Shown: positions 1 to 8,054 of the stretch, piece after piece
Position numbering within the stretch: position 1 is the stretch's first letter
Layout: each line of letters opens with the position of its first letter
From: an uncultured Catenibacterium sp.
GTDB lineage: Bacteria; Bacillota_I; Bacilli_A; Erysipelotrichales; Coprobacillaceae
Length of the DNA: 32,400 bases
Assembly: GCA_900540685.1 (NCBI GenBank)
Contig: UQGS01000021.1
Location: forward strand, 1-32,400
Reading direction: 5' to 3'
The notes under the pieces: generated by a model
What the model was told of the DNA's origin: nothing
The model's input: the letters and a program-made list of their open reading frames with translations, nothing else
The model's database searches: none
Position numbers and translations under genes: made by a program

Positions 1-98
1 TCCAAAGCATACACGATGACATAGTAAGTAATGTTCGTGAGAACTTACATTATCTCGATGTGAGTATATTTAATCACATTTTGAGTGGCAGTGGTGAT

Positions 99-2441
99 AT
101 GAATGAATTAAGAGGCCTCACACAACGTGAGGTAGAAGAAAGAATAGAACAAGGACAAGTGAACTTTACAGGTCAGTCTATTTCAAAAACGAAAAAGGAA
201 ATTGTGAGACAGCATACTCTTACATATTTCAACTTTTTAAATATATTTCTTGCTGTTTTGATCCTGATTTCAGGACAGCTGCAGAATTTAACATTTATTG
301 GAGTTATGATTGCAAATACAGTTCTAGGTATCATCCAGGAATTTAAGGTCAAGAAAACCATTGATAAATTAAGTGTTGTTACTGTAGAAAAAGTAAAAAC
401 ATTACGTGATGGTACTTTGATTGATGTTCCAGTAGAAGAACTTGTGATGGATGATATTATCTTCTTAACAGCTGATAATCAGATTGGAACAGATTGTCAG
501 GTGATAGAAAATCATGCATTAGAAATCAATGAATCTCTTTTGACTGGTGAATCAGTACCGGTTAAAAAGAAAGAAGAAGATGAAATCTATGCTGGTACTT
601 TTGTGGTGGCTGGAAGTGGTTATGCAAAGGTCATACGTGTAGGTAATGCGAATTATTCTACTAAACTAGTGAATCAGGCGAAGCATAAGAATCTTGCTTC
701 TAGTGAGATGAGAGACTCTATTGAGAAGATTATCAAGGTTATGAGCATTATTATTGTACCAGTTGGTTTATTGCTCTTTAGAGCGCAATATAAGGCTATG
801 CCAAATGACTTTAATACCGCTCTTGTAAAAACAGTAGGTGGTGTTATTGGAATGATTCCAGAAGGACTTGTCCTTCTCACTTCTTTATCCTTTGTGTTAG
901 GTGTTGGGCGTCTTGCGAAAAAGAAAGCTCTTGTTCAGCAGATGGAATCTATTGAAGCATTAAGCAGAGTGGATGTATTATGTCTTGATAAGACAGGGAC
1001 TATCACAACAGGTGAACTTAAGGTAAAACATATAGTACCCATTAGTGATCAATACACACGTGATATGATCTGTGATATTATGGGTTCATTTGCGTTCTTA
1101 GTAGATGATATCAACCCGACTCAGAAGGCATTGATGAATTACTTCACTAAAAATGAGAAGTATCATAAGAAATCAGAAGTACCATTCTCTTCAGAACGTA
1201 AATATCGAGCCATTACTTTTGATGATGATCGTTCTTTTGTATTAGGTGCACCTGAATTCTTAACAGATAATAAGGAAATCCTAGATCAGGTAAGTGGTTA
1301 TTCAGAATTTGGTTTACGTGTTTTATTACTAGGTGAAGCAGATTATTTAGAAGATGGGCATTATCATCAATTAACACCAGTCTGTTTGATTACAATCAGT
1401 GATATTATCAAAGAGGATGCGCATGATACATTTGATTATTTCAAATCTCAGGGCGTTTCTATCAAGGTCCTTTCAGGTGATAACCCTCTTACAGTGTCTC
1501 GTGTATGTACTCTTGCAGGACTTGATAACGCAAATAACTATATGGATGCGTCTACTCTTCCTGATACAGTAGAAGAAATGAAGCAGGTAGTAGGAGATAC
1601 TTGTGTCTTTGGTCGTGTTAAACCAGAACAGAAACAATTGATTATTAAAGCGTTCCAGGAAAACGGGCATGTCGTAGGCATGGTGGGTGATGGTGTCAAT
1701 GACGTCCTTGCGATTAAAGATGCAGATTGTGGTATCGCAATGGCTAATGGAGCAGATGCGGCTAAGCAGGCAGCCCATATTGTATTATTAGACTCTAACT
1801 TCAGTTCAATGAAAGAAATTGTGAATGAAGGTCGTGTCATTATCGCCAACATTGAAAAGGTTAGCTCTTTATATCTAACTAAGACAATTTATTCTACAAT
1901 TTTGAGTCTGATTTTTGGATTCTTCTGTTTGACTTATCCATTTACACCTTTCCAGTTATCTTTGATTAGTGGTATGGCAATAGGTTTACCATCATTCATT
2001 ATTACTCTAGAACATGATACTACAATGAATTCCAAAGGATTCCTCACTCATGTTATTCATACAGCACTTCCATGTGCACTCAGTGTTGTTGTACTTGTAT
2101 TATTTAACTTCTTATTAAAGTGGATGTTCTTTTTGAATGCGAAATACTTCTCTACATATAGCTTCTTAGTGACTATATTTATTAGTTTTATTGTATTATT
2201 TAAGGTTTCTAAACCACTCAATTTCTTGAGAAAGTTTAATATTGGATTGAATATTGTATTGACTCTTGCATGTCTTTATGCAATTCCAACTTATTTTTAT
2301 ATGTATCCTATTACTGACTTACGTGTTATTATAATAGTAGCTTTTGAATGTGTGGTAGCTTACTATCTTGTCACACTGATCACAAAAGCATTAGATAACA
2401 TAACTGAATATGTACATTGGAAGAGGGAGAAGCATGGATAA
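99..2441 (+). CDS. CtpE-like cation-transporting P-type ATPase
   Basis: A P-type ATPase of about 780 residues that would use ATP to move a cation across the cell membrane. Seen in order: actuator loop TGES (about residues 149-152), membrane motif IPEGLVLL (about 253), phosphorylation site DKTGT (Asp about 297), and hinge GDGVNDVLAIKDAD (about 560), then C-terminal membrane segments. The N-terminal RGLTQREVEERIEQGQVN and the PEGL motif resemble the CtpE branch, whose mycobacterial member imports calcium; the ion here is inference. I place the start at ATG 99, which fits family N-termini. A GTG at 60 also opens the frame, the frame is open to the window edge, and no strong ribosome binding site is visible, so the start is uncertain. 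The 3' end overlaps the next gene by 8 bases, suggesting coupling. Confidence 0.85.
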   Translation: MNELRGLTQREVEERIEQGQVNFTGQSISKTKKEIVRQHTLTYFNFLNIFLAVLILISGQLQNLTFIGVMIANTVLGIIQEFKVKKTIDKLSVVTVEKVKTLRDGTLIDVPVEELVMDDIIFLTADNQIGTDCQVIENHALEINESLLTGESVPVKKKEEDEIYAGTFVVAGSGYAKVIRVGNANYSTKLVNQAKHKNLASSEMRDSIEKIIKVMSIIIVPVGLLLFRAQYKAMPNDFNTALVKTVGGVIGMIPEGLVLLTSLSFVLGVGRLAKKKALVQQMESIEALSRVDVLCLDKTGTITTGELKVKHIVPISDQYTRDMICDIMGSFAFLVDDINPTQKALMNYFTKNEKYHKKSEVPFSSERKYRAITFDDDRSFVLGAPEFLTDNKEILDQVSGYSEFGLRVLLLGEADYLEDGHYHQLTPVCLITISDIIKEDAHDTFDYFKSQGVSIKVLSGDNPLTVSRVCTLAGLDNANNYMDASTLPDTVEEMKQVVGDTCVFGRVKPEQKQLIIKAFQENGHVVGMVGDGVNDVLAIKDADCGIAMANGADAAKQAAHIVLLDSNFSSMKEIVNEGRVIIANIEKVSSLYLTKTIYSTILSLIFGFFCLTYPFTPFQLSLISGMAIGLPSFIITLEHDTTMNSKGFLTHVIHTALPCALSVVVLVLFNFLLKWMFFLNAKYFSTYSFLVTIFISFIVLFKVSKPLNFLRKFNIGLNIVLTLACLYAIPTYFYMYPITDLRVIIIVAFECVVAYYLVTLITKALDNITEYVHWKREKHG

Positions 2442-3210
2442 AAAATATTTTTTCTTTGATATTGACGGCACTTTGACAGATATTAAAACAGGTATTCCAG
2501 TACCGAGTGCCTTAGAAACAATTAAGAAATTACAGGATAAAGGACATTTTGTAGCTATTGCGACAGGACGTGCTTATTATAAGACAAAAGAAACAGCGAA
2601 GATGCTTGGTATTCATAATCTTGTCTCTAATGGTGGGGCAGCACTTATTTATAATGATGAACTTGTCACTAATAGTCCGTTAGATAGAGAAAAAGCTCTT
2701 GCGCTCATTCATGAAGCAGATGAAAAAGGCTTTGGTATATTAGTTGCTGTGAATGATAGTATTGATGTCGTCATGAAGGATGAACGCTTTATTGAGCAGG
2801 TAGGAGAAAGACAGGAACCTACTCGTTATATTCTTGATAAATCATTAAATTATGATGATTTAAAGGATATCTATAAGATTTATATTGCGATTCCAGAAGA
2901 CAAGGAAGAAGAACTTACATTAAGAGATACAGTGGGTCATATTCGCTTTGTACCACCTTATCTCACTTATCAGCATGATGCGAAAGAAAAGGGCATCATC
3001 AAGATGATGGAATATCTAAAGGCTGATATTAAGGATGTTGTAGTCTTTGGAGATGGTGAGAATGATCTTGTGATGTTTAAGAAAGAATGGACATCTATTG
3101 CGATGGGCAATGGTGTGGAAGACCTAAAGAAAAAAGCAGATTTTGTCACAAAAGATTCTACAGATGATGGTATTGAATACGCATGCCGTCATTTTGGATG
3201 GATTGATTAA
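2434..3210 (+). CDS. Cof-type HAD-superfamily phosphatase
   Basis: A 258-residue HAD hydrolase, probably a cytoplasmic sugar-phosphate or nucleotide-monophosphate phosphatase of the Cof subfamily; the substrate cannot be read from sequence. The nucleophile motif FDIDGTLTD lies at the N-terminus. The last catalytic motif, FGDGENDLVMF, is followed by AMGNG and the typical Cof ending KADFVTKDSTDDGI. The length suits a C2-capped Cof protein. An upstream in-frame ATG exists at 2410, but ATG 2434 is preceded by GAGGGAG at normal spacing and gives the family's usual N-terminus. It overlaps the ATPase gene by 8 bases, so the two are likely co-translated; a functional link is inference. A terminator follows directly. 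Confidence 0.88.
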   Translation: MDKKYFFFDIDGTLTDIKTGIPVPSALETIKKLQDKGHFVAIATGRAYYKTKETAKMLGIHNLVSNGGAALIYNDELVTNSPLDREKALALIHEADEKGFGILVAVNDSIDVVMKDERFIEQVGERQEPTRYILDKSLNYDDLKDIYKIYIAIPEDKEEELTLRDTVGHIRFVPPYLTYQHDAKEKGIIKMMEYLKADIKDVVVFGDGENDLVMFKKEWTSIAMGNGVEDLKKKADFVTKDSTDDGIEYACRHFGWID

Positions 3211-3211
3211 G

Positions 3212-3235
3212 AGAAGGAGTAATCCTTCTTTTTTT
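3212..3235 (+). terminator. Intrinsic terminator after the HAD phosphatase
   Basis: Perfect 7-bp stem AGAAGGA/TCCTTCT with GTAA loop, followed by a T run. It begins two bases after the stop codon and closes the ATPase-HAD operon. Confidence 0.88.
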
Positions 3236-3309
3236 ATATATAACACAAATAGCGGTACAGATAATTATAAAACAACTAAATAAAGTTACGATATTAATAA
3301 GAATACTTG

Positions 3310-3338
3310 TATACAATCTATAAAGAATGTGATAGAAT
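3310..3338 (+). promoter_or_regulatory. Promoter of the citrate synthase gene
   Basis: Sigma-A type: -35 TATACA (3310-3315), 17-bp spacer and -10 TAGAAT (3333-3338), with a TGA just before the -10 giving an extended -10. It sits 32 bp before the gene start. Confidence 0.6.
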
Positions 3339-3369
3339 AGATTCAACCTTCAAAAAAGGAGTTGGTGAT

Positions 3370-4701
3370 ATGGATCAGAATATTAAGGATTGTTTTAAGA
3401 AATCATTAGATGAAACAGCTATTCCTAGTGAACTTTATAAGAAGTATTCTGTAAAGAAAGGCTTACGTAATGAAGATGGTACTGGTGTATTAGTTGGTTT
3501 AACAAATATATCTGATGTAGTGGGGTATAAGAAGGTTAACGGTGAAAAGGTCGATGACTATGGTACATTGTATTATCGTGGTATCAATGTCAAGGACATT
3601 GTAGAAAACGGTAAAGGTCGTCGTTTCTTATATGAAGAAGTCTGCTTCTTAATTCTATTTGGCTATTTACCAAATAGAGAGGAATTGGAGCACTTTAAGA
3701 AGATGATCAGTGATCATTATACCTTGCCTGAAAGATACCTAGAATTAAATATTTTAGGCTATCCAGAGAAGAATCTGATGAACAAGCTACAAAGAGAAGT
3801 ACTCATGCTTTATAGTTATGATGATGATCCAGATAATGTGGGTGTATTAGAAACATTATATAAGGGAATTGATCTCATTGCGAAGATTCCTGTTATTGTC
3901 AGCTATACATATCAATCAAAGGTGCATCACTTTGATAAAGGTTCTATGATCATTCATCATCAGAATTATGATTATTCTATTGCAGAACAAATTCTTTATT
4001 TATTGAGAAGAGATGGTACATTCTCAAATAAAGAAGCGGAAGTTTTGAATACTGCACTTATTTTACATGCTGATCATGGTGGAGGGAACAACTCTACATT
4101 TACTAATGTCGTTATATCTTCTACTGGTACAGATATCTATTCAGCTATTTCAGGTGCCATTGGTTCTTTAAAAGGTCCAAAGCATGGTGGAGCCAACTTA
4201 GCTGTTAAGAAGCAGATGGAACTTGTAATCAATGAAATTGGTATTCATGCTTCAGAACTTCGTATTAGACAGATTGTCCAGGATATACTAGATGGAGACT
4301 TCAATGACCATACAGGACTTATTTATGGTATTGGGCATGCTGTATATACATTAAGTGATCCACGTAGTGAAATTCTCGCAAAACAATGTGAAGAATTATC
4401 TTATGAAAAATTCAGACATGATGAATATGAATTCTATAGAAAATTCTCAGCTATTGCGATTGAAGAAATTTATAAGAGAAAAGGAATTCATGTCTGTACA
4501 AATGTCGATTTCTATAGTGGTTTAGTCTATGATATGCTTGGTATTCCTGAAGATCTTTATACATTACTCTTTGTAATTGGAAGAACAGTAGGATGGGTAG
4601 CACATAATATTGAATCTAAACTCTATAGTGGACGAATTGTAAGACCTGCCACTAAATTCGTGGGAGAACTTAAAGACTATAAGAATATCGAAGATAGATA
4701 G
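3370..4701 (+). CDS. gltA: Citrate synthase
   Basis: A 443-residue citrate synthase, condensing oxaloacetate and acetyl-CoA to citrate in the cytoplasm. The family signatures are clear: LHADHGGGNNSTFT (about residue 232) and GPKHGGAN (about 269) carry the catalytic histidines, and NVDFYSG (about 378) carries the catalytic aspartate. DPRSEILAKQ and the arginine-rich RPATKFVGE near the C-terminus also fit. ATG 3370 is chosen because AAAAGGAG precedes it; an upstream ATG at 3307 has no ribosome binding site and lies on the promoter. It is monocistronic between its own promoter and terminator. No aconitase or isocitrate dehydrogenase gene is adjacent, so it may feed a partial pathway, for example to glutamate; that is inference. 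Confidence 0.93.
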   Translation: MDQNIKDCFKKSLDETAIPSELYKKYSVKKGLRNEDGTGVLVGLTNISDVVGYKKVNGEKVDDYGTLYYRGINVKDIVENGKGRRFLYEEVCFLILFGYLPNREELEHFKKMISDHYTLPERYLELNILGYPEKNLMNKLQREVLMLYSYDDDPDNVGVLETLYKGIDLIAKIPVIVSYTYQSKVHHFDKGSMIIHHQNYDYSIAEQILYLLRRDGTFSNKEAEVLNTALILHADHGGGNNSTFTNVVISSTGTDIYSAISGAIGSLKGPKHGGANLAVKKQMELVINEIGIHASELRIRQIVQDILDGDFNDHTGLIYGIGHAVYTLSDPRSEILAKQCEELSYEKFRHDEYEFYRKFSAIAIEEIYKRKGIHVCTNVDFYSGLVYDMLGIPEDLYTLLFVIGRTVGWVAHNIESKLYSGRIVRPATKFVGELKDYKNIEDR

Positions 4702-4704
4702 GGG

Positions 4705-4729
4705 AAATGCGAGTAAAATCGCATTTTTT
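4705..4729 (+). terminator. Intrinsic terminator after citrate synthase
   Basis: 8-bp stem AAATGCGA/TCGCATTT, loop GTAAAA, running into a T tract three bases after the stop codon. Confidence 0.88.
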
Positions 4730-4753
4730 CTTTTGAAAACAATAAAAAATACT

Positions 4754-4808
4754 ACACTTATGAACTAATAAGTGTTACTATTTCCTTAAGGATATTGTCC
4801 TCTTAAGG
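4754..4808 (+). promoter_or_regulatory. Two inverted repeats in the leader of the 29-residue ORF
   Basis: The first repeat is ACACTTAT/ATAAGTGT around a 6-base spacer (4754-4775), suited to an operator or an RNA hairpin. The second pairs CCTTAAG (4784-4790) with CTTAAGG (4802-4808). Its right arm contains most of the AAGGAG ribosome binding site (4805-4810) of the small gene starting at 4817, so folding would hide that site. No confident -10/-35 pair was found. Confidence 0.5.
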
Positions 4809-4816
4809 AGAAATAT

Positions 4817-4906
4817 ATGGTTGTTTCCTATTTATTGACAATATGTGGTTCTTTAATCATAATTATTGGAGCTGCTGTATTTATTATTGGAAAACATAGC
4901 AAATGA
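4817..4906 (+). CDS. Small 29-residue single-pass membrane peptide
   Basis: A very short gene beginning MVVSYLLTICGSL and ending FIIGKHSK. Nearly the whole chain is one hydrophobic segment rich in Ile, Leu, Val and Gly (about residues 3-25), followed by a short basic tail, so a single membrane helix with the C-terminus inside is likely. Three things support a real gene: AAGGAG at 4805-4810 with good spacing, paired inverted repeats in the leader, and a strong terminator starting right after the stop codon. I do not recognise the family. It could be a small regulator of a membrane protein, a stress peptide or a type I toxin-like peptide; none of these is shown. It is flanked by citrate synthase upstream and a convergent tnpB downstream. 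Confidence 0.6.
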   Translation: MVVSYLLTICGSLIIIIGAAVFIIGKHSK

Positions 4907-4935
4907 AAAGATACTCGTTTTGAGTATCTTTTTTT
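4907..4935 (+). terminator. Intrinsic terminator after the small membrane ORF
   Basis: 10-bp perfect stem AAAGATACTC/GAGTATCTTT with GTTTT loop and a T run. The minus strand of the same hairpin also runs into T-rich sequence and may stop tnpB transcripts. Confidence 0.88.
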
Positions 4936-4957
4936 GCCTTGATATTTAGTTTTTTTA

Positions 4958-6187
4958 CTAGTCAATCTTTATTCTTATAGGCGTATCCACTTCGCCTCTA
5001 CTGTATAGGACTGTCGTATCCATAACGTTACTTTTACGCATGATATTTAATGCACCATTTACATCTGCATTAAGTACCTGACCTCGGGCTGTTCTATACT
5101 GTCCACGATGTATTCTCTTTCCACTGAAATAATATTCTTCATCATCACCGTTATAGAATGGTATGGCATCTTGATCCCAGAAGCTTGCTTTTGAAGTGTA
5201 AGATTCTTCCTGCATTACAAATATGATGCTATTCAACTCGCAGAGATACTTAAGCTTGTCTCTAAGCATTCCATATGGAATATCAACAAAGTTTCTTGTA
5301 CCTATATCAGAGTCCTTCTGTAAGGTTTCATTATAGCCTACAACAAGTATTCCTATATCATTATCAATACAGTAATCAATCACCTTGCGTGCAGTCTTAT
5401 TCATATAGTCATTGATTCTATTGTTGCGCTTACGTGCCATTGTTTTCTGTCTATTGGTCGGCTTCGTGCCGTAGTGCTGCTTATCCTTGATGGACTGTAA
5501 TCGTGCATTTTCCTTATTGAACCACTGGTTAATGGCTTTCAGTCTTCTTCCATCAATGATGAACGTTTCACCATTATTGGATACGGCTGTCACAAGATTA
5601 TTAATACCAAGATCTAGTGCTAGTACATTTGTGGTATTGAGATTCTCATGGATGCATTTAGCTTCATAAGTATATTGAATTTCAAAGAACCTGGCATCTG
5701 CCTTTGGTATGATACGTATTTCCTTTATTTTCTTATCAAGCAGTATAGGTGGAATAATCATCTCAACAGCTTTATGTGTCTTTTTGAAGCTATCTGAATA
5801 CGGAAGCAGAAGTTTATTTCCTTTGACTCTCACCAATCCTATAACAAGAGTAGCATATCCATCTTTTGGAAGATAACTAGGCAGTCTGCAATCCTTAAGT
5901 TCAGATTTTCCTTGTTTCATAAGTTCGAAAAATGACTTAAAAGAACTATCCACTTCTTTTAGTATCTGCTGTGCCATGTTAGAATCAAGCATTGTATAGT
6001 AATCAGATGACTTTAAAAGAGCATAGTTTGATTCCAACTTAAGATACTTACCTTCCGCAAAATAATACTGTCTGATGTTATAGATTGCCTGATTAGTAAG
6101 GTTCTTTGCAATACGACATAATTCCTTAATGGAACGATAATCTTCTTTTGAAAGATGTTTTATCTGTTGTTTAAGTGTAAGATACAT
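4958..6187 (-). CDS. tnpB: Stand-alone TnpB-like RNA-guided nuclease (IS200/IS605 type), no zinc finger
   Basis: A 409-residue TnpB homologue; characterised members are omega-RNA-guided DNA nucleases. RuvC-I is LALDLGINNLVT (Asp about 192) and RuvC-III is LNADVNGALNIMRK (Asp about 375). At the usual RuvC-II glutamate (VVEDL in typical members) this protein has VVGYNE; a Glu pair occurs later in QEESYTSKASF (about 327-328). The CxxC zinc-finger pairs usual between RuvC-II and III are absent, replaced by an acidic stretch and SGKRIHRGQYR. The start at 6187 follows AGGAGGT; a longer start at 6223 has no such site. No tnpA lies beside it and no end hairpin like that at 19110 was found, so it is either an IS1341-type orphan or a stranded or domesticated copy. 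Confidence 0.85.
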   Translation of the reverse strand: MYLTLKQQIKHLSKEDYRSIKELCRIAKNLTNQAIYNIRQYYFAEGKYLKLESNYALLKSSDYYTMLDSNMAQQILKEVDSSFKSFFELMKQGKSELKDCRLPSYLPKDGYATLVIGLVRVKGNKLLLPYSDSFKKTHKAVEMIIPPILLDKKIKEIRIIPKADARFFEIQYTYEAKCIHENLNTTNVLALDLGINNLVTAVSNNGETFIIDGRRLKAINQWFNKENARLQSIKDKQHYGTKPTNRQKTMARKRNNRINDYMNKTARKVIDYCIDNDIGILVVGYNETLQKDSDIGTRNFVDIPYGMLRDKLKYLCELNSIIFVMQEESYTSKASFWDQDAIPFYNGDDEEYYFSGKRIHRGQYRTARGQVLNADVNGALNIMRKSNVMDTTVLYSRGEVDTPIRIKID

Positions 6188-6247
6188 ATATTGACCTCCT
6201 ATATATCTTATACTCTCTCTCATTCAGAATTACTCAATCAAAAGCAC

Positions 6248-6269
6248 AAAAAAGCGCCTTAGCGCTTTT
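6248..6269 (-). terminator. Intrinsic terminator of the aminotransferase gene
   Basis: On the minus strand AAAAGCGC/GCGCTTTT pairs around TAAG and continues into T residues, just after the ilvE stop codon. It separates ilvE from tnpB. Confidence 0.85.
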
Positions 6270-6273
6270 CTCA

Positions 6274-7338
6274 TTATTTTACTTTATGAATCCAGTTGAA
6301 CTTATCTGGAAGTTTACCCCATTGGATACCTGTTAAAGTATCATATAATTTCTGAGTTAATTCACCAGTCTTGAAGTCATTGATAAGAACTTCTTCGCCC
6401 TTATAACATAATTCACCTACTGGAGAAATAACTGCTGCAGTACCTGTACCCCAAGCTTCTTTTAAAGCACCAGTACGTCCTGCTTCCATTAATTCATCAA
6501 CACTTAGATGACGTTCTTCAACTTTATAACCCCAGTCACGAAGAATTGTAAGCATAGAATCTCTTGTAACACCTGGAAGTACTGAACCTTCAAGTGGTGC
6601 AGTCACTACAGTATCGTTGATTAAGAACATGATGTTCATAGAACCAACTTCTTCAACATACTTTCTTTCCTGACCATCTAGCCATAATACCTGAGTATAA
6701 CCGTGTTCTTCTGCTTTAACCTGTGCAGCAAGTGAACCAGCATAGTTACCACCACATTTAGTGAAACCAGTACCACCCTTAACAGCTCTTACAAATTCAT
6801 CTTCAATCCAAATCTTAACTGGTGCAACACCTTCAGGATAGTAGTTTCCTACTGGTGTTAAGATAATAACGAATTTATATTTATTAGCTGGATGAACACC
6901 AACACCTGGTTCAGTTGCAAACATGAATGGACGAATATATAAAGAAGTTTCAGGTGCAGTAGGAATCCAATCCTGTTCATATTTAACAAGAGTTTCGACA
7001 GCTTCTACGAATTCTTCTTCTGGTAATTCAGCCATACATAAACGTTTATTTGAGTTTCTCATACGTTTTGCGTTCATTTCTGGACGGAATAACTGAACAT
7101 TTCCTTCAGGATCACGATAAGCCTTTAAGCCTTCAAAAGTTTCCTGTGCATAGTGAAGGACCATTGTAGCTGGATCCATCTGAATTGGAGCATATGGTAC
7201 GATACGTGCATCATGCCATCCTTTTTCAGAATCCCAATCATATACAAACATATGATCTGTAAAATATTTACCGAAGCCAAGATTTGACTGATCTGGCTTT
7301 TCTTTAAGAGTCTTTGCTCTTTCTACTTTGATTTCCAT
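6274..7338 (-). CDS. ilvE: Branched-chain amino acid aminotransferase
   Basis: A 354-residue PLP-dependent fold-type IV transaminase interconverting leucine, isoleucine and valine with their 2-oxo acids, using glutamate/2-oxoglutarate. Seen: YAQETFEGLKAYR near residue 64, RPFMFATEPGVGVHP about 136, the PLP lysine in GGTGFTKCGGNYAGSL (Lys about 194), LWLDGQERKYVEEVGSMN about 215, and LPGVTRDSMLTILRDWG in the C-terminal half. The length matches the longer BCAT type II family shared by bacteria and eukaryotes. GGGGGA lies before the start. It is transcribed alone from the promoter at 7368-7396 to the terminator at 6248. No other branched-chain biosynthesis genes lie in the window, so it could act in synthesis or degradation. 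Confidence 0.95.
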   Translation of the reverse strand: MEIKVERAKTLKEKPDQSNLGFGKYFTDHMFVYDWDSEKGWHDARIVPYAPIQMDPATMVLHYAQETFEGLKAYRDPEGNVQLFRPEMNAKRMRNSNKRLCMAELPEEEFVEAVETLVKYEQDWIPTAPETSLYIRPFMFATEPGVGVHPANKYKFVIILTPVGNYYPEGVAPVKIWIEDEFVRAVKGGTGFTKCGGNYAGSLAAQVKAEEHGYTQVLWLDGQERKYVEEVGSMNIMFLINDTVVTAPLEGSVLPGVTRDSMLTILRDWGYKVEERHLSVDELMEAGRTGALKEAWGTGTAAVISPVGELCYKGEEVLINDFKTGELTQKLYDTLTGIQWGKLPDKFNWIHKVK

Positions 7339-7367
7339 TATTAAAATCCCCCTTTAGAATTGTTCTC

Positions 7368-7396
7368 ATTATAGTACTATCATTTGCTAGATGCAA
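7368..7396 (-). promoter_or_regulatory. Promoter of ilvE
   Basis: On the minus strand -35 TTGCAT (7391-7396), exactly 17 bp, then a consensus -10 TATAAT (7368-7373), about 30 bp before the start codon. Confidence 0.75.
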
Positions 7397-7457
7397 TACA
7401 AAATGAGGAAATAATACAAAACAATTTATATAATTTATGGAAAACAGAAATATAATA

Positions 7458-7982
7458 CTAAATCACTTTAACCTGCAAACTCTTTTCTAATACTGTGAGA
7501 GCAGCTTTTTCTAGATTTTCATCAAAAGATGCACACCCTTTTGTATCTACTTCAATTAAAGCTTCAGGAAGCGCACTCTTAATCATAATACAGTTAGAAA
7601 TCACACAAATATCAGTCACTACTCCTACCACTCTTACTTCTTCATAAGCTGTATCCTTTAATAAGTTTGCCAACTTTAGAGATGGGAAAGTATTCTTTTC
7701 AATCATCATATGATTTCTACTTAAAGACTGTAATTCCCCATAAAGTTCATGTCCCTTAGTCTGTGTAATACAATGAGGAACAGGTAAATTCTTACCTTCC
7801 TGTGTCTCTAGATAGTTATTAAAATGTGTATCTTTTGTAAACCAGACATCTTCACCCTCTTCTTCATATTTCTTGACTAATGAAATGATATAAGGCGCAA
7901 TTGTTGGTGCTTTTTCAAAACCTAATGCACCATCTACAAAATCATTCTGATAATCTACAACAACCAATAGTTTCTTACTCAT
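7458..7982 (-). CDS. pncA: Nicotinamidase / isochorismatase-family cysteine hydrolase
   Basis: A 174-residue cysteine hydrolase, most likely nicotinamidase, which deaminates nicotinamide to nicotinate for NAD salvage. The expected triad is visible: Asp10 in VVDYQNDF, Lys96 in MIEKNTFPS and Cys126 in GVVTDICVISN. Metal-binding candidates are Asp51 and His53 (KDTH) and His70 (VPHC). The cis-peptide-forming VVT before the cysteine also fits. The length is slightly short for PncA, about 180-210 residues in well-known members. The start follows AAAGGAGGTTTCAGC. It is divergent from the LUD gene, with two TATAAT hexamers in the 72-bp gap. Other isochorismatase-fold amidases remain possible. Confidence 0.8.
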   Translation of the reverse strand: MSKKLLVVVDYQNDFVDGALGFEKAPTIAPYIISLVKKYEEEGEDVWFTKDTHFNNYLETQEGKNLPVPHCITQTKGHELYGELQSLSRNHMMIEKNTFPSLKLANLLKDTAYEEVRVVGVVTDICVISNCIMIKSALPEALIEVDTKGCASFDENLEKAALTVLEKSLQVKVI

Positions 7983-8004
7983 GCTGAAACCTCCTTTTTT
8001 ATTT

Positions 8005-8032
8005 ATTATAAACCACTTTCATATGTTATAAT
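8005..8032. promoter_or_regulatory. Divergent promoter region between pncA and the LUD gene
   Basis: The plus strand has an extended -10, TGTTATAAT (8024-8032), reading toward the LUD gene. The minus strand has TATAAT (8005-8010) reading toward pncA. Both lack a good -35. The two cores lie within 30 bp, so the promoters probably compete. Confidence 0.5.
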
Positions 8033-8054
8033 AGGCCACAGAGAGGTGTTTTTT

